This document shows positions 7,757 to 16,325 of a stretch of 43,556 nt of DNA, in pieces. The notes under the pieces were generated by a model. That model was given only the letters and a program-made list of their open reading frames with translations, made no database searches and was not told where the DNA came from. Every line of letters begins with the position of its first letter. Positions within the stretch are counted from its first letter, which is position 1. Source of the DNA: Anaerolineae bacterium. GTDB lineage: Bacteria > Chloroflexota > Anaerolineae > B4-G1 > SLSP01. Position numbers and translations under genes: made by a program. The stretch lies in contig JAFGSL010000215.1 of assembly GCA_016934645.1 (NCBI GenBank), positions 1 to 43,556 on the forward strand, given 5' to 3'.

Positions 7757-8857
7757 ATGGACATCCGTTTGGCGCGTATGGCGCGATTGTTGGTCGAATA
7801 TTCGGTAGATGTACAACCGGGGGACCGTGTGGCGATTCTATCCTCTCCGCCGGCAGCGGATCTGGTGCGCGAGGTGTACGCGCGTGTTCTGGAACGAGGC
7901 GGGCATCCGCTGGCCTTTGTGCACTTGCCGGGACTGGACGAAATCTTCTTCTGCACGGCGAACGACGCGCAGTTGACCTACATTGACCCTGTCAACAAAC
8001 TCGTGCTTGAGGAGTTCGAGGCGTTGATTAGCATCCGCGCATCCGATAATACCCGCGAATTGAGCGGCATCGATCCCGCCCGGCAGCGTTTGAGAAACCA
8101 GGCAATGCGCCCGCTGATGCAGCGTTATATGGAGCGCGGCGCGTCCGGCGAGTTAAAATGGAACGGCACGCTCTTTCCCACGCCTTCATCGGCGCAGGAA
8201 GCGGATATGAGCACTCGCGATTACGAGGACTTTGTCTATGGCGCCTGTTTCTGTGATCGCGAAGATCCGGTCGCGGAGTGGCGGCGTGTCCATGATGAAC
8301 AGGAGCGCGTCGTGCAGTGGTTCAAGGGACGCGAGCAGGTCAAGGTCATTGGGCCTAATGCCGATTTGACCCTATCCGTCAAAGACCGCATCTTTATCAA
8401 CTCCGATGGCCATCACAACATGCCGAGTGGCGAGGTTTTCACCGGTCCGGTGGAAGATAGCGCGAACGGTTGGGTGCGGTTTACCTATCCGGCAGTCCAC
8501 GGCGGGCGTGAAGTCGAGGGTGTGGAGTTGCATTTCGAATCGGGCAAAGTTGTCAAAGCCTCGGCGAAGAAGAATGAGGCTTACCTGATGCAGATGCTCG
8601 ATACCGATGAGGGTTCGCGCTACCTGGGCGAGTTTGCGATTGGCACAAACTTCGGCATCCAGAAGTTCACCAAGAACATCCTCTTCGATGAGAAGATCGG
8701 CGGCAGTTTCCACATGGCGCTGGGGATGGGCTACCCTGACACCGGCAGCCACAACCAATCCGCCATCCACTGGGACATGATCTGCGATATGCGCGACGGT
8801 GGAGAAATCTGGGCCGATGGCGAGTTGCTGTACAGGGGTGGGGCGTTTGTGATTTAG
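7757..8857 (+). CDS. M29-family metalloaminopeptidase (AmpS/PepS type)
   Basis: A 366-residue protein matching the thermophilic aminopeptidase family M29 (COG2309), cytoplasmic dinuclear-metal exopeptidases that release N-terminal residues from peptides. The N-terminal domain (LARLLVEYSVDVQPGDRV) is typical. Likely metal ligands fall in the conserved C-terminal half: Glu residues in the EVEGVELHFESGKV region, an E in LGEFAIGTN, and the His-rich stretch HMALGMGYPDTG through SAIHWDMI with the paired His and Asp. Length is slightly below the usual ~370-410. ATG at 7757 preceded by TAGGAG. Shares a transcript with the antitoxin gene and ends at a strong terminator. Confidence 0.93.
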   Translation: MDIRLARMARLLVEYSVDVQPGDRVAILSSPPAADLVREVYARVLERGGHPLAFVHLPGLDEIFFCTANDAQLTYIDPVNKLVLEEFEALISIRASDNTRELSGIDPARQRLRNQAMRPLMQRYMERGASGELKWNGTLFPTPSSAQEADMSTRDYEDFVYGACFCDREDPVAEWRRVHDEQERVVQWFKGREQVKVIGPNADLTLSVKDRIFINSDGHHNMPSGEVFTGPVEDSANGWVRFTYPAVHGGREVEGVELHFESGKVVKASAKKNEAYLMQMLDTDEGSRYLGEFAIGTNFGIQKFTKNILFDEKIGGSFHMALGMGYPDTGSHNQSAIHWDMICDMRDGGEIWADGELLYRGGAFVI

Positions 8858-8874
8858 CAAGAAGTTGAAGGTTG

Positions 8875-8909
8875 AAAGTCCAAAGTCGGTCTGACTTTGG
8901 ACTTTTTTT
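8875..8909 (+). terminator. Strong intrinsic terminator after the aminopeptidase
   Basis: Perfect 13-bp stem (8875-8887 with 8893-8905), 5-nt loop GGTCT, then a run of seven T (8903-8909). The stem words (aaagtc) are themselves repeated, as in other degenerate repeats of this window. Confidence 0.9.
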
Positions 8910-8977
8910 GGGTGGTGACACTGTTGTTGGTGCTGGTGCCGCAAGGCACAAGTTCCTTCCCAGATAATGATGCTCAG

Positions 8978-9032
8978 AGGGGATCGCCAGATCCCCGACC
9001 ATGCGCCAGGCGCGGGGATCTGACGATCCCCT
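8978..9032. repeat. Palindromic REP-like element
   Basis: Arms 8978-8996 and 9014-9032 are 19-nt inverted copies with one mismatch, around a 17-nt loop that contains its own small palindrome (gcgccaggcgc). Each arm holds GGGGATC and GATCCCC, so it also folds alone. It sits just past the stop codon of the broken regulator (minus strand). The form suggests a dispersed extragenic palindrome. Confidence 0.75.
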
Positions 9033-9052
9033 TGAAGCTGCAAACAATGTCG

Positions 9053-9545
9053 TTACTCTCCCAGTTCCTCCAATAGTTCCAGCACTGTCGCCTGCAGATC
9101 GCGTGCCCGGCCGCGCTCTTGCGCCGCGACAACCACCTCTGGCGGCAGTTTGGCAGCGACGGCAGCGATGTGCCGCCCGGCGACGTCCTCGAACCAGCAC
9201 GAGTTGGCCACGAACGGGTGGCGCGACGCCAGGGCATAGATTTCCACTGCGCGTTCCACCTTGCCCTGGTCGGCCAGGAGCAGGGCCGACGCGGGCAGCG
9301 CGTACATAAGCGCAGGCATAATACCTCCAGTATCGGCGACCGTCCGCAGCGCCTCGCAGAGGTATTGTCGTGCCTGGTGAAGTTGGCCCACCCCACGGGC
9401 CGTGTATCCCAGAAGGGCGAGCGCCCAGCTTCTACACTCCCGGTGCCCCACCTCCTGGAAAGCGGCGGCACTTGTCTGCAGTAATTGGTGGGCCTCGGCA
9501 TATGCTTCCTCTGCCAGAGCCAGCAGGCCCAGCTCAAAGTGTGCA
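9053..9545 (-). pseudogene. C-terminal TPR remnant of a BTAD/STAND regulator
   Basis: Open frame encoding a helical repeat region from about RFFAHFELGLLALAEEAYAE (start region ~9555) to the end ELLEELGE at 9053. The sequence has the TPR-like character of the C-terminal domain of large AfsR/LuxR-type transcriptional activators (COG3903). It lies in a different frame from the N-terminal fragment upstream and has no start codon or ribosome-binding site of its own. The middle of the ancestral protein, from just after the ATPase Walker B region to the TPR array, is missing. I read it as the 3' end of a decayed gene. Confidence 0.7.
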
Positions 9546-10387
9546 AAGAATCTCGGTCACCAGACCTTCCCCCCCTCTTTCCCCCTCAGCGGGGGGGGGG
9601 AGGATAGCCTTCCTTTGGTGGGTGGGGTCGCCTTCTGCTCTTTCCCCACCAGCGGGAGGGATGGAAGGGGGGGAGAGCAGGTGTTCAAAGTTGTCCATAA
9701 TGATCAGCATGTTTTTCTGGTGCAGGTAATCGAGTAACTGCTGCTGAGGCGCGGTTCCGGTGTAGAAGCGGAAGCCGAGGGCCTCGGCCACCGTGGGCAC
9801 GATTCCGTCCACCGACCGGAGGGGTGCCAGCGAGACGAAGAAGACGCCGTGCTCATACTTCTCGAGCTGGCCCATCGCCGCCTCCAACGCCAGGCGCGTC
9901 TTCCCGCTTCCTCCGGGGCCCACCAACGTCAGCAGATGGCAGTCTGGATCGTTCAACCGGACCTCAATCTCGGCCAATTCGTGCCTGCGCCCGACGAAGG
10001 GCGTGGTCTGGGCCGGCAGATTGTGCTTGGGCGTGGGAAGGGGCAGGAGAAAAGTCGCTTGCCCATCAGGCTGCGCGCGGATATGTTCATAAAGGGAGGT
10101 GGTTTCCTTGGAGGGTGGGAGACCCAACTCCGCTTCGAGAACCCGCACACATTCGTGGTACTGGTGTAAGGCAGCGGCGCGCTGGCCGGTCTGGGCATAC
10201 AACTGCATCAGACAGCGGTGCACGGGTTCGTGGAGAGGATCTAGGGCCAGCCAGCGCCGCGCGTAGGGAATGGCCGATTCGTACGCTCTCTGGGCGCTGT
10301 GCCCGCGCACCAGGCGCTCAAGGGCGGAGGCCAGCTCCAGGCGCAGGGCCTCGGTCTCGAAGGACTGCCAGTCATTGAAACTGACAT
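9534..10387 (-). pseudogene. N-terminal BTAD plus NB-ARC ATPase remnant of the same regulator
   Basis: Contains a bacterial transcriptional activation (BTAD) domain (ARRWLALDPLHEPVHRCLMQ, then GLPPSKETTSLYEHI) followed by a STAND/NB-ARC ATPase domain with entry motif FVGRRHELAEI, Walker A GPGGSGKT and Walker B LIIMDNFEHLL. The frame extends upstream to about 10387 without the N-terminal winged helix expected for SARP-type regulators, so the 5' end is lost. Immediately after Walker B the sequence becomes a low-complexity Pro/Gly/Glu stretch from an inserted repeat, then stops at 9534. In intact relatives the protein would be around 900-1100 residues. This copy is truncated at both ends and internally deleted. 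Confidence 0.75.
9565..9676. repeat. G/C-run palindromic insertion inside the regulator gene
   Basis: About 112 bp with inverted CCTTCC/GGAAGG ends (9565-9570, 9663-9668), two CAGCGGG-centred hairpin units, and a run of twelve G at 9589-9601 interrupted once by C. It falls in frame in the regulator and translates to a Pro-Pro-Ala-Gly-Gly-Glu type stretch unlike the ATPase around it. This looks like a small mobile palindromic repeat. The boundaries are estimates. Confidence 0.6.
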
Positions 10388-10417
10388 GGACCCATTTACT
10401 TTCATTACTCTCACTAG

Positions 10418-11092
10418 AAACTGGAATTACCCCATCTCGTGCTCACCCGCAACGGCGCGCTGAGTGACCCCGCCGAACGCACGCTGATTGTCCAGGTGGG
10501 TGGCATTGCGGTCCCTCCCGTGGGTGTCACGGTGACGTTGGAACTGGCTACGCAGCATGGAGACCCCGATCCTGGTGACCATCAGGATCAAAGGATCGCT
10601 GTGTGGCGGGAATCGCAGTGGGTCGCCAATGTGACAGGTGTCACGATGACGGAGGTTGCGGTCGTCTTTACGCACGAGTTCGCCGAGTCGGTCATCTCTG
10701 GTGGGGGGATGACTGCGACGCCGACTGATTACTTCCGATATGACATCACGGTGACCGATGCAAGCCGCTCGGCAGACGATCCTTTGCAGGCATTCAGCGC
10801 TGACTACGCCTTGCTGATGGAAAATCAATGGGTCGCGCGATTGCCTGAGGTGCAAGAAGAAGCCGTTGGCGCAGCTCCAGACGATCTGGTCGTCTACTAC
10901 TGTGACATGTTCCCCTTTCGACAAAGCCCACACGATCCTGCGACGTGGTTGCTCAGGAAGGAGGTCACGGATTATGTAGGGACGGAGCTTGTTCCCCACA
11001 TCGTCAAGGCATACCGCGTCCAGACCGATGTGTGGGGGTTCCCGTGGTACGACGCGTGGACGAGCTACCGCCCTGATGAGCCGAACGATTGA
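10418..11092 (+). pseudogene. Frameshifted hypothetical protein, 5' part
   Basis: Open from about 10418, with a possible GTG start at 10439 and a TGA at 11090-11092. About 217 residues with beta-rich character and no recognised domain; the beginning (LTRNGALSDPAERTLIVQVG) looks like the interior of a protein, not an N-terminus, and there is no signal peptide or good ribosome-binding site. The 5' breakpoint coincides with the truncation of the neighbouring regulator at about 10387. The end (YRPDEPND) runs smoothly into the next frame (TVALSDGHTW), indicating a one-base frameshift. Function unknown. Confidence 0.55.
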
Positions 11093-11613
11093 CCGTCGCC
11101 CTCTCAGACGGACATACGTGGTTCCACTGGCGTTTTCTGTACGAACAATGCGGCGGATTGGCAGATGGCGTCGAGGATCCGGCCACTGGTATGCGCTCCG
11201 GCATGCGCGTTATCGGGGATGCCCTGAGGGCTCTGTACTCGGGGGACATCGTGGATATTTCCTCATCCGGGGACCTCGTCGGGGCATTGCCTAAGGTTAT
11301 GGACCGGGCGCTTTTGGGATCACCGTGCCCGTTCCAGACGTACGAGGAGAGCCTGACTGCCTTTGCCGGCGCGATCTTCGGGCTACGGTTGGATCGTGGC
11401 TGCTGCGTCGAGCCAGGCATTCCTGGTGGATGTGGGTTCTATGACCCGTATGGCCAGTACCAGGATCCCCCCGGTCACCTAACCTTCGTTATCCCGGCGA
11501 TCCGTCAGGCGGGCTGCGATCGGCTGGGCTTGATCATCGCGCGGCTTGACACCCAGGAAGCCATCGACCCGATCGGTGAATACGCCATCGAGTTGCATTT
11601 GAGCGTCAAGTGA
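11089..11613 (+). pseudogene. Frameshifted hypothetical protein, 3' part
   Basis: About 174 residues in the -1 frame relative to the preceding fragment, overlapping its stop codon. It contains a Cys-rich stretch (DRGCCVEPGIPGGCGFYDPYG) and aromatic motifs (HTWFHWRFLYEQCGG) that suggest an extracytoplasmic protein, but I do not recognise a family. Only a TTG at 11089 could start it and no ribosome-binding site is visible, so it is best read as the 3' portion of one disrupted gene of about 390 codons. If 11087-11092 is a sequencing error, the joined gene would still lack a normal 5' end. Confidence 0.55.
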
Positions 11614-11631
11614 TCGTGCGTATCTGGCGCA

Positions 11632-12720
11632 TCACGGTGGATAAGTTACTGTTTGGAACGGAATCCAGGGGGTGAGGGTGGGGGTGGGGGTCTGGCAGAG
11701 ACGTGCACGTTCGATGGTATCGGCAGGCGCGTCCCACTGGCGCAACAACGATTCGGCTTGGGCGCAGTGATCGGAATCACTGATGCCCAACAACGCGCGC
11801 CCTTGGTTGATGTTCATGTCGCGTAGAGGATCGTCGCTGGCGAGATAGAGGCTTTGGTCACCTGTTGTGAAGCGCGCCTGCGCCACCTCGAAGACGATTA
11901 TTGCCTCGTGGAAGCCGCGCTGCGCAAGATAGGCCTCGCCGAGAGTATACCAGAGCACGGCGGCGCTATCCGGTTCGGCGCGCAGTTGAATGAGCAGGTG
12001 TTGCAAGGCCGTATCGCTTTCTCCTGTGGCGAGCATCGCGGCGGCGCGGTAATAGAAACCGAGTGGGTTCTCCGGTTCGCGACTACTGTACGTTTGCGCG
12101 AGTGCCGTTAGCGCGTCTCCATCGTTGCTCTGGCGCGCCGCACGCCAGCGATCAGCGAAGACGTCGGGTGCTAGCCCGGGATCGAGCGTCTCGGCGATAC
12201 CCAGGGCTAGCTCGGCAACTTTGGTTTCCCCCTGTCGCGCCAAGATCACGCCGGCGAGCGCCCAGGTTGCAGCCTCACTGGCCGACACGCGAACGGCATC
12301 CCAGATGCGCGCTTCGGCAGTATCGATGTCACCGCGCAGGAGCGCCATCCGTGCGCCCTCCCGCATCACGCGCCCGCGATGCGGGCTATTCTCCGGCGTG
12401 ACACGGACTGCCTCTTCCCAAGCCACCTCTGCCATCTCGAACGCATCGTGGAGTAGCGCGCGTTGCATCGTCATTAACGGGATGTTTGCCTCAGGTGTCG
12501 GGGTTGGGGTGGGCGTCTCGGTTGGTGGGGGGATGCGAGTGGGAAGAAGATCCCACGGTGGCGACGGTTGCGGCAGGACGGATACTCCTGGAGCAACCGG
12601 TTGCACCTTGAAAGTCGCAGAGAGGATCAAGAGCACGATGGCAACGCCTAGCAGCGCGAGGCTGGTGAGCAGCAGGGGGGGCACGCGGCGGGCCGTGTCT
12701 GCGCGGCGTTTTTTACTCAT
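11632..12720 (-). CDS. Membrane-anchored TPR protein with Thr-Pro linker
   Basis: About 362 residues. A basic N-terminus (MSKKRRADTARR) is followed by one membrane helix (LLLTSLALLGVAIVLLILSA, residues ~16-35), a Pro/Thr-rich linker (TRIPPPTETPTPTPTPE) and an array of helical tetratricopeptide-like repeats (residues ~80-345). It is probably a single-pass protein displaying a protein-interaction scaffold outside the membrane. I chose the ATG at 12720 because it forms an ATGA overlap with the stop of the upstream glycosidase (TGA 12719-12717), which implies translational coupling; an in-frame start at 12750 would overlap by 34 nt. Last gene of a probable five-gene operon. Confidence 0.85.
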   Translation of the reverse strand: MSKKRRADTARRVPPLLLTSLALLGVAIVLLILSATFKVQPVAPGVSVLPQPSPPWDLLPTRIPPPTETPTPTPTPEANIPLMTMQRALLHDAFEMAEVAWEEAVRVTPENSPHRGRVMREGARMALLRGDIDTAEARIWDAVRVSASEAATWALAGVILARQGETKVAELALGIAETLDPGLAPDVFADRWRAARQSNDGDALTALAQTYSSREPENPLGFYYRAAAMLATGESDTALQHLLIQLRAEPDSAAVLWYTLGEAYLAQRGFHEAIIVFEVAQARFTTGDQSLYLASDDPLRDMNINQGRALLGISDSDHCAQAESLLRQWDAPADTIERARLCQTPTPTLTPWIPFQTVTYPP

Positions 12721-14495
12721 CCTCGCCTGCTTTTTCGGACGATAAACCATAATACCCCAATCGCGCCTATAAGTGTGCCGCCGATAGCGAATGGAGTAGT
12801 GCGGGATGACAATGCGGGGACCGGAGATGGTGTTGTGGTTGGCGCTGGGAGTGCAGTTGGTGTAGGTGTCGCAGATGGTGTCATGGTTGGTGTTGCAGTT
12901 GCGGTGGCGGTTGGAGTTTTTGTTGGCGTCCTTGTGGGGCGAGGTGCGCGCGTCGGCGACGCCGTTGGCGTTATCGTGAGTGTAGCAGTTGGTTCGGCTG
13001 TCGTAGTCGGTGTTGTCGTCGTCTCGTTGACCGCAGCATCTTGTTCAGAGGCTGCTTCGGGCGTGGCGGTGGCCGATTGTCCTTGCGTGGGCTGGCTGAT
13101 CGCGGGTGATCCGGCGGTGACCGTGCCCTCGACGATCAAATAGGGGCTGCCGCCGATGAGACAGGGATTTCCAGGATGGTGGCACGCGCTGCCGGGGAGT
13201 GTAACGGTGTACACGCCATCGCGCACGGCCAAGCTACGGCGATTGCCACGCCAATCGATGAGTAGCGCTGAACCTGCGTGGGCTGTCACCTGCACGGTCG
13301 CGTCGGCTGGACCACGTGCCCATGCCACGGTTGTCCAGCCGCCATCGCGTTCCACGGTGACGACAGCGGCATCATCCCGTCGATCGAGCGTGGCATGCGT
13401 GAACCCTGCGAGGTAGCGCGTGACAACTTGGTAGGCGGTGAACGCCGGGCGGCGGCTGCCATCCTGGCGCACCAACCCGAACGGTTCTGGGTTGGCGGTG
13501 TCGCTTGCCTGGTCCGCCAGTTTGTAAACGGCGACGCGCTGCGCCCCAGCCGCTAGAGCCATCGCAAGCCCCTGGATGATGTACGTGGCCTGGTCCTCTT
13601 GCGTGATGTTGAACTGCGGGTTCGCCACGGGCCATGCCGGATCATCGGAGGGTGCGGCATTCGTCTCAGCGATCCATAACGGCTTGTAGATGCCGAATTC
13701 GCCCAATAAGTTCAAGTAGAAACGGCTGAGATCATACACTGTGTCTGGGTTGAAGTAGATGTGTAGTGTGAGTGCGTCGAAGTAGTAGTTGTTTTGACCC
13801 GCCATAGCATCGGCGGTGAGGGTTTGCAGGAAACGGCGGAGGAATAGCTCGCGTCCGTAATTGGCATCCCACCAGTGGGTAACGGCAGGTAAATGGATGA
13901 CCATATTTGGGTCGACTTCGTGTGCGACAGTATAGGTCACCCGCATTAACTGGACGAAATCTTCGACTGAACCACCCCACGATTGAAAATTCGTATCCCA
14001 TATATCGGGTTCGTTCCAGATAATCCAGTGACGGATGCGCCCGGCGTGGCGCGTCATCAGTTTGCGGATGAAGGTGGCCCAGGTATTGTCAGGATGGCCG
14101 TTGGGCAGACGTAGCCCCGCCGGCACGCCGACGCCGCTGGCGTAGTCAGCGGCCCATCCTGGCGTAGCGACAATCAGCCCGATGATCTCGCGGCCCGCAG
14201 CGAGTTCTGCGTCGAGCACAGCATCAGCAACCGGGTATTCAATCCATTCGTTGACGCCGTTGGGCTGGATCTGGTTCCACTCAAAGGTGACGCGCGTCCA
14301 ACCTGCGCCGAGCGCGCTGGCGGCCTGAGGCGCGACGTAGCTCTCCACCACGCCAAAACGCCGGTCTGGGATGCTGGCAGCGTTGGTTGGATTTGGTAGG
14401 ACGAGGGCAAGCAGGCACAGGACGTGAAACGTGATGCGTGAAATGTGATGCGTGACACGTGATGCGTGACACGTGATGCGTGATGCGTCAGCCAT
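12717..14495 (-). CDS. Membrane-anchored clan-A glycoside hydrolase (GH39-like)
   Basis: About 592 residues: signal sequence (hydrophobic part FHVLCLLALVLPNPTNA), TIM-barrel glycosidase domain (residues ~40-400), a small beta domain, a Thr/Pro/Ala-rich linker (residues ~480-560), one membrane helix (FAIGGTLIGAIGVLWFIV) and a basic cytoplasmic tail. The clan-A acid/base Glu is visible in WNEPD (~residue 161) and the nucleophile Glu in IAETNA (~residue 278). The layout is an exported retaining glycosidase tethered to the cell by a stalk. The chosen ATG at 14495 follows GAGGA; an upstream TTG at 14534 lacks support. The first ~20 codons consist of the degenerate gcgtgatgcgtgac-type repeat, so the positively charged part of the signal peptide is repeat-derived. 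Substrate not predictable. Confidence 0.85.
   Translation of the reverse strand: MADASRITCHASRVTHHISRITFHVLCLLALVLPNPTNAASIPDRRFGVVESYVAPQAASALGAGWTRVTFEWNQIQPNGVNEWIEYPVADAVLDAELAAGREIIGLIVATPGWAADYASGVGVPAGLRLPNGHPDNTWATFIRKLMTRHAGRIRHWIIWNEPDIWDTNFQSWGGSVEDFVQLMRVTYTVAHEVDPNMVIHLPAVTHWWDANYGRELFLRRFLQTLTADAMAGQNNYYFDALTLHIYFNPDTVYDLSRFYLNLLGEFGIYKPLWIAETNAAPSDDPAWPVANPQFNITQEDQATYIIQGLAMALAAGAQRVAVYKLADQASDTANPEPFGLVRQDGSRRPAFTAYQVVTRYLAGFTHATLDRRDDAAVVTVERDGGWTTVAWARGPADATVQVTAHAGSALLIDWRGNRRSLAVRDGVYTVTLPGSACHHPGNPCLIGGSPYLIVEGTVTAGSPAISQPTQGQSATATPEAASEQDAAVNETTTTPTTTAEPTATLTITPTASPTRAPRPTRTPTKTPTATATATPTMTPSATPTPTALPAPTTTPSPVPALSSRTTPFAIGGTLIGAIGVLWFIVRKSRRG
14425..14490. repeat. Degenerate gcgtgatgcgtgacacgtgat-type repeat
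   Basis: Shuffled copies of GTGATGCGTG, AAACGTGATG and ACACGTGATG across 66 bp. Same word family as the spacer at 5349-5433. It overlaps the start of the glycosidase gene and encodes Arg/His/Ser/Thr-rich residues (ITCHASRVTHHISRITFHV). Confidence 0.8.
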
Positions 14496-14574
14496 ATATA
14501 ATTCCGATCCTCTATTTCTACAGGTTGTGTTCAATGTTTTGGTGCGCCAAAAGCTGATGACTGAAGGCTAATGG

Positions 14575-15327
14575 TTAATGGCTAACTGCTGACCGCTGTA
14601 TCTTGCGAATACGCTGGTATTTGCGCATTTCATAGTAGCTCATCAGTCCCGAAAGCAGGATGCCGTATAACCCATCGCGCCAGCCGCCCAGGGTGATGAA
14701 GCGCCACCAGAAATGACGCGGGATTTGCGTGTAGGGTGTGTAGAACTTCGGGCGCACGCCCTTTTGTAGCAGGATTCCTGTGTCGAAATCAGTGTATTTG
14801 CGTTGTTTGGCGATGAATTGCTGCAAGGTCTCGTAATTGTAGTGGATGAGCGGTTGTGTCAGGTATCCGGCCTCGCCATCGAGAATTGCTTCCTCATGAA
14901 CGGCGCGGTTGGGGTCATAATACGCTCGGTCGCGTTGTAGCAGTCGTAGTTGGTGATCAGGCCACCAGCCCGCGCCGCGCATACGATGGCCAAAAATGTA
15001 GTTGTGGCGTGGGACCCACCATCCGGCTTTGTCCTGGTGGGCGATGACATCGCGGATTTCCGCACCAAGAATCGGCGTCGCGCGTTCGTCTGCGTCTAGG
15101 AAGAAAATCCACTCCGCTTCGACGTTTTCCAGCGCGACGTTGCGCTGTTGCGAGTAGTTCTCGAAGCGATGCTGGACGATCTTCGCGCCGGCCCGCTGCG
15201 CGAGTGCAACAGTAGCATCGTTGCTGTAGCTGTCCAGAACGACGATCCCGTCCGTCCAGCGCAGACTGTCGATACACGCAGTGATGTGACGTTCTTCGTT
15301 GAGGGTTAGGATAATGGCTTTGAGCAT
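14575..15327 (-). CDS. Family 2 glycosyltransferase (WaaE/KdtX-like)
   Basis: A 250-residue GT-A fold glycosyltransferase. The N-terminus AIILTLNEERHITACIDSL and the DXD-type metal/nucleotide-sugar site FFLDADE (~residues 78-84) are characteristic. The distribution of later motifs (WWVPRHNYIFGHRMRGAGWWP, and a C-terminal amphipathic hydrophobic part) matches the WaaE-like group that adds sugars to cell-envelope glycans. It has no membrane span of its own at the N-terminus and would act at the cytoplasmic face. Follows the GT2 gene upstream by about 50 nt and precedes the glycosidase. Donor and acceptor are unknown. Confidence 0.9.
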   Translation of the reverse strand: MLKAIILTLNEERHITACIDSLRWTDGIVVLDSYSNDATVALAQRAGAKIVQHRFENYSQQRNVALENVEAEWIFFLDADERATPILGAEIRDVIAHQDKAGWWVPRHNYIFGHRMRGAGWWPDHQLRLLQRDRAYYDPNRAVHEEAILDGEAGYLTQPLIHYNYETLQQFIAKQRKYTDFDTGILLQKGVRPKFYTPYTQIPRHFWWRFITLGGWRDGLYGILLSGLMSYYEMRKYQRIRKIQRSAVSH

Positions 15328-15379
15328 AGTTGCTAGTCCTCAGTCGTTAGTCTAATAGTTAGCTTTGCTATTCGCTGTT

Positions 15380-16318
15380 CTACACTGTTTTCCAAGCAGC
15401 GACGATCTGGGTGTAAGCCGCACGCCATTCGTCGGTAGGAGCGCCCGCCGCTTTCTTCGCGAAGGTATGGCGCACGATGGCGCTCACCAGCGCGCGTGTG
15501 ACTGGATCGCGGTGTTTTCGGTAGAGTCGAGCGCGGCTTTCCCAGAGATAGGCTGTCGTCGCTGGGCGTGCCTGGTTGGTACTCGCCCCACCATAGTGAA
15601 TGACTTTGGCATTTGGAACTAACCAGGCCTCCCACCCGGCCTTCCGCATTCGCCAAGCCCAATCAATTTCCTCGCAATACATAAAGAACTGCGGATCCAA
15701 TAGGCCTACCTGCCGTATTGCCGCAGTGCGCGCCATCATCGCCGCGCCGAGTGGATGATCGATGCGGAATGGCGGTCCGCCTACGTTGCTTTCTGGATAG
15801 CGACCGTTGAAGCGTGTGTAGTAGAAACGCTGTGGTAGCCATCCCAGATCGAACAGTGGTTGCAACAAGTCCGGAAAACGAAAGGCGCTGGTCTGCGCCG
15901 AGCCATCTAGATTGAGCAGTTGTGGCCCAATGAGTCCCGCACGCGGGTGTTCTTCGAAAAACCGTAGCAGCGTTGACAGTGCGCCGGGTTGAATTTTCGT
16001 ATCTGGGTTGAGTAGCCACACGAGATCGGCGGGGAAATCCGTCTCTGCCCCTCGCTGCTGTAACTGTTCGAGAATTAGATTGTTTCCGCGCACGAACCCC
16101 AAGTTTTCCGTGCTAGGATGCAAGTGTACCCAGGAATGGCGCTCGCGCACCATTTCTGCTGAATGGTCGACTGAGGCATTGTCCACCACTTCCACACTGG
16201 CGTGAATATCAGTTCGCCTTAATTCTTCGCGTAGTGATAAAAGGCAGTCGTCCAGCAGATTTTTAACGTTCCAGGAGACGATAATGACCGTGAGAGTAGG
16301 GGGTATAGTGTACGGCAT
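15380..16318 (-). CDS. Family 2 glycosyltransferase (rhamnosyltransferase-like)
   Basis: A 312-residue GT2 enzyme: nucleotide-binding start TVIIVSWNVKNLLDDCL, DXD-like site WLLNPDTKI (~residues 103-111), acceptor-loop motif HPLGAAMMARTAAI, catalytic region FFMYCEEIDWAWRMRKAGW and a C-terminal helical end. The arrangement is that of dTDP-rhamnosyl and related transferases in polysaccharide assembly. The start ATG at 16318 is 7 nt past the upstream stop, so it is co-transcribed with the lipoprotein gene. Specific sugar not predictable. Confidence 0.92.
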   Translation of the reverse strand: MPYTIPPTLTVIIVSWNVKNLLDDCLLSLREELRRTDIHASVEVVDNASVDHSAEMVRERHSWVHLHPSTENLGFVRGNNLILEQLQQRGAETDFPADLVWLLNPDTKIQPGALSTLLRFFEEHPRAGLIGPQLLNLDGSAQTSAFRFPDLLQPLFDLGWLPQRFYYTRFNGRYPESNVGGPPFRIDHPLGAAMMARTAAIRQVGLLDPQFFMYCEEIDWAWRMRKAGWEAWLVPNAKVIHYGGASTNQARPATTAYLWESRARLYRKHRDPVTRALVSAIVRHTFAKKAAGAPTDEWRAAYTQIVAAWKTV

Positions 16319-16325
16319 AACTATG

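Noticed and set aside
12125..12745. 206-residue frame on the plus strand opposite the TPR gene
   Set aside because: Ser/Arg/Gly-rich composition and no ribosome-binding site; it is the antisense shadow of the TPR gene and its linker.
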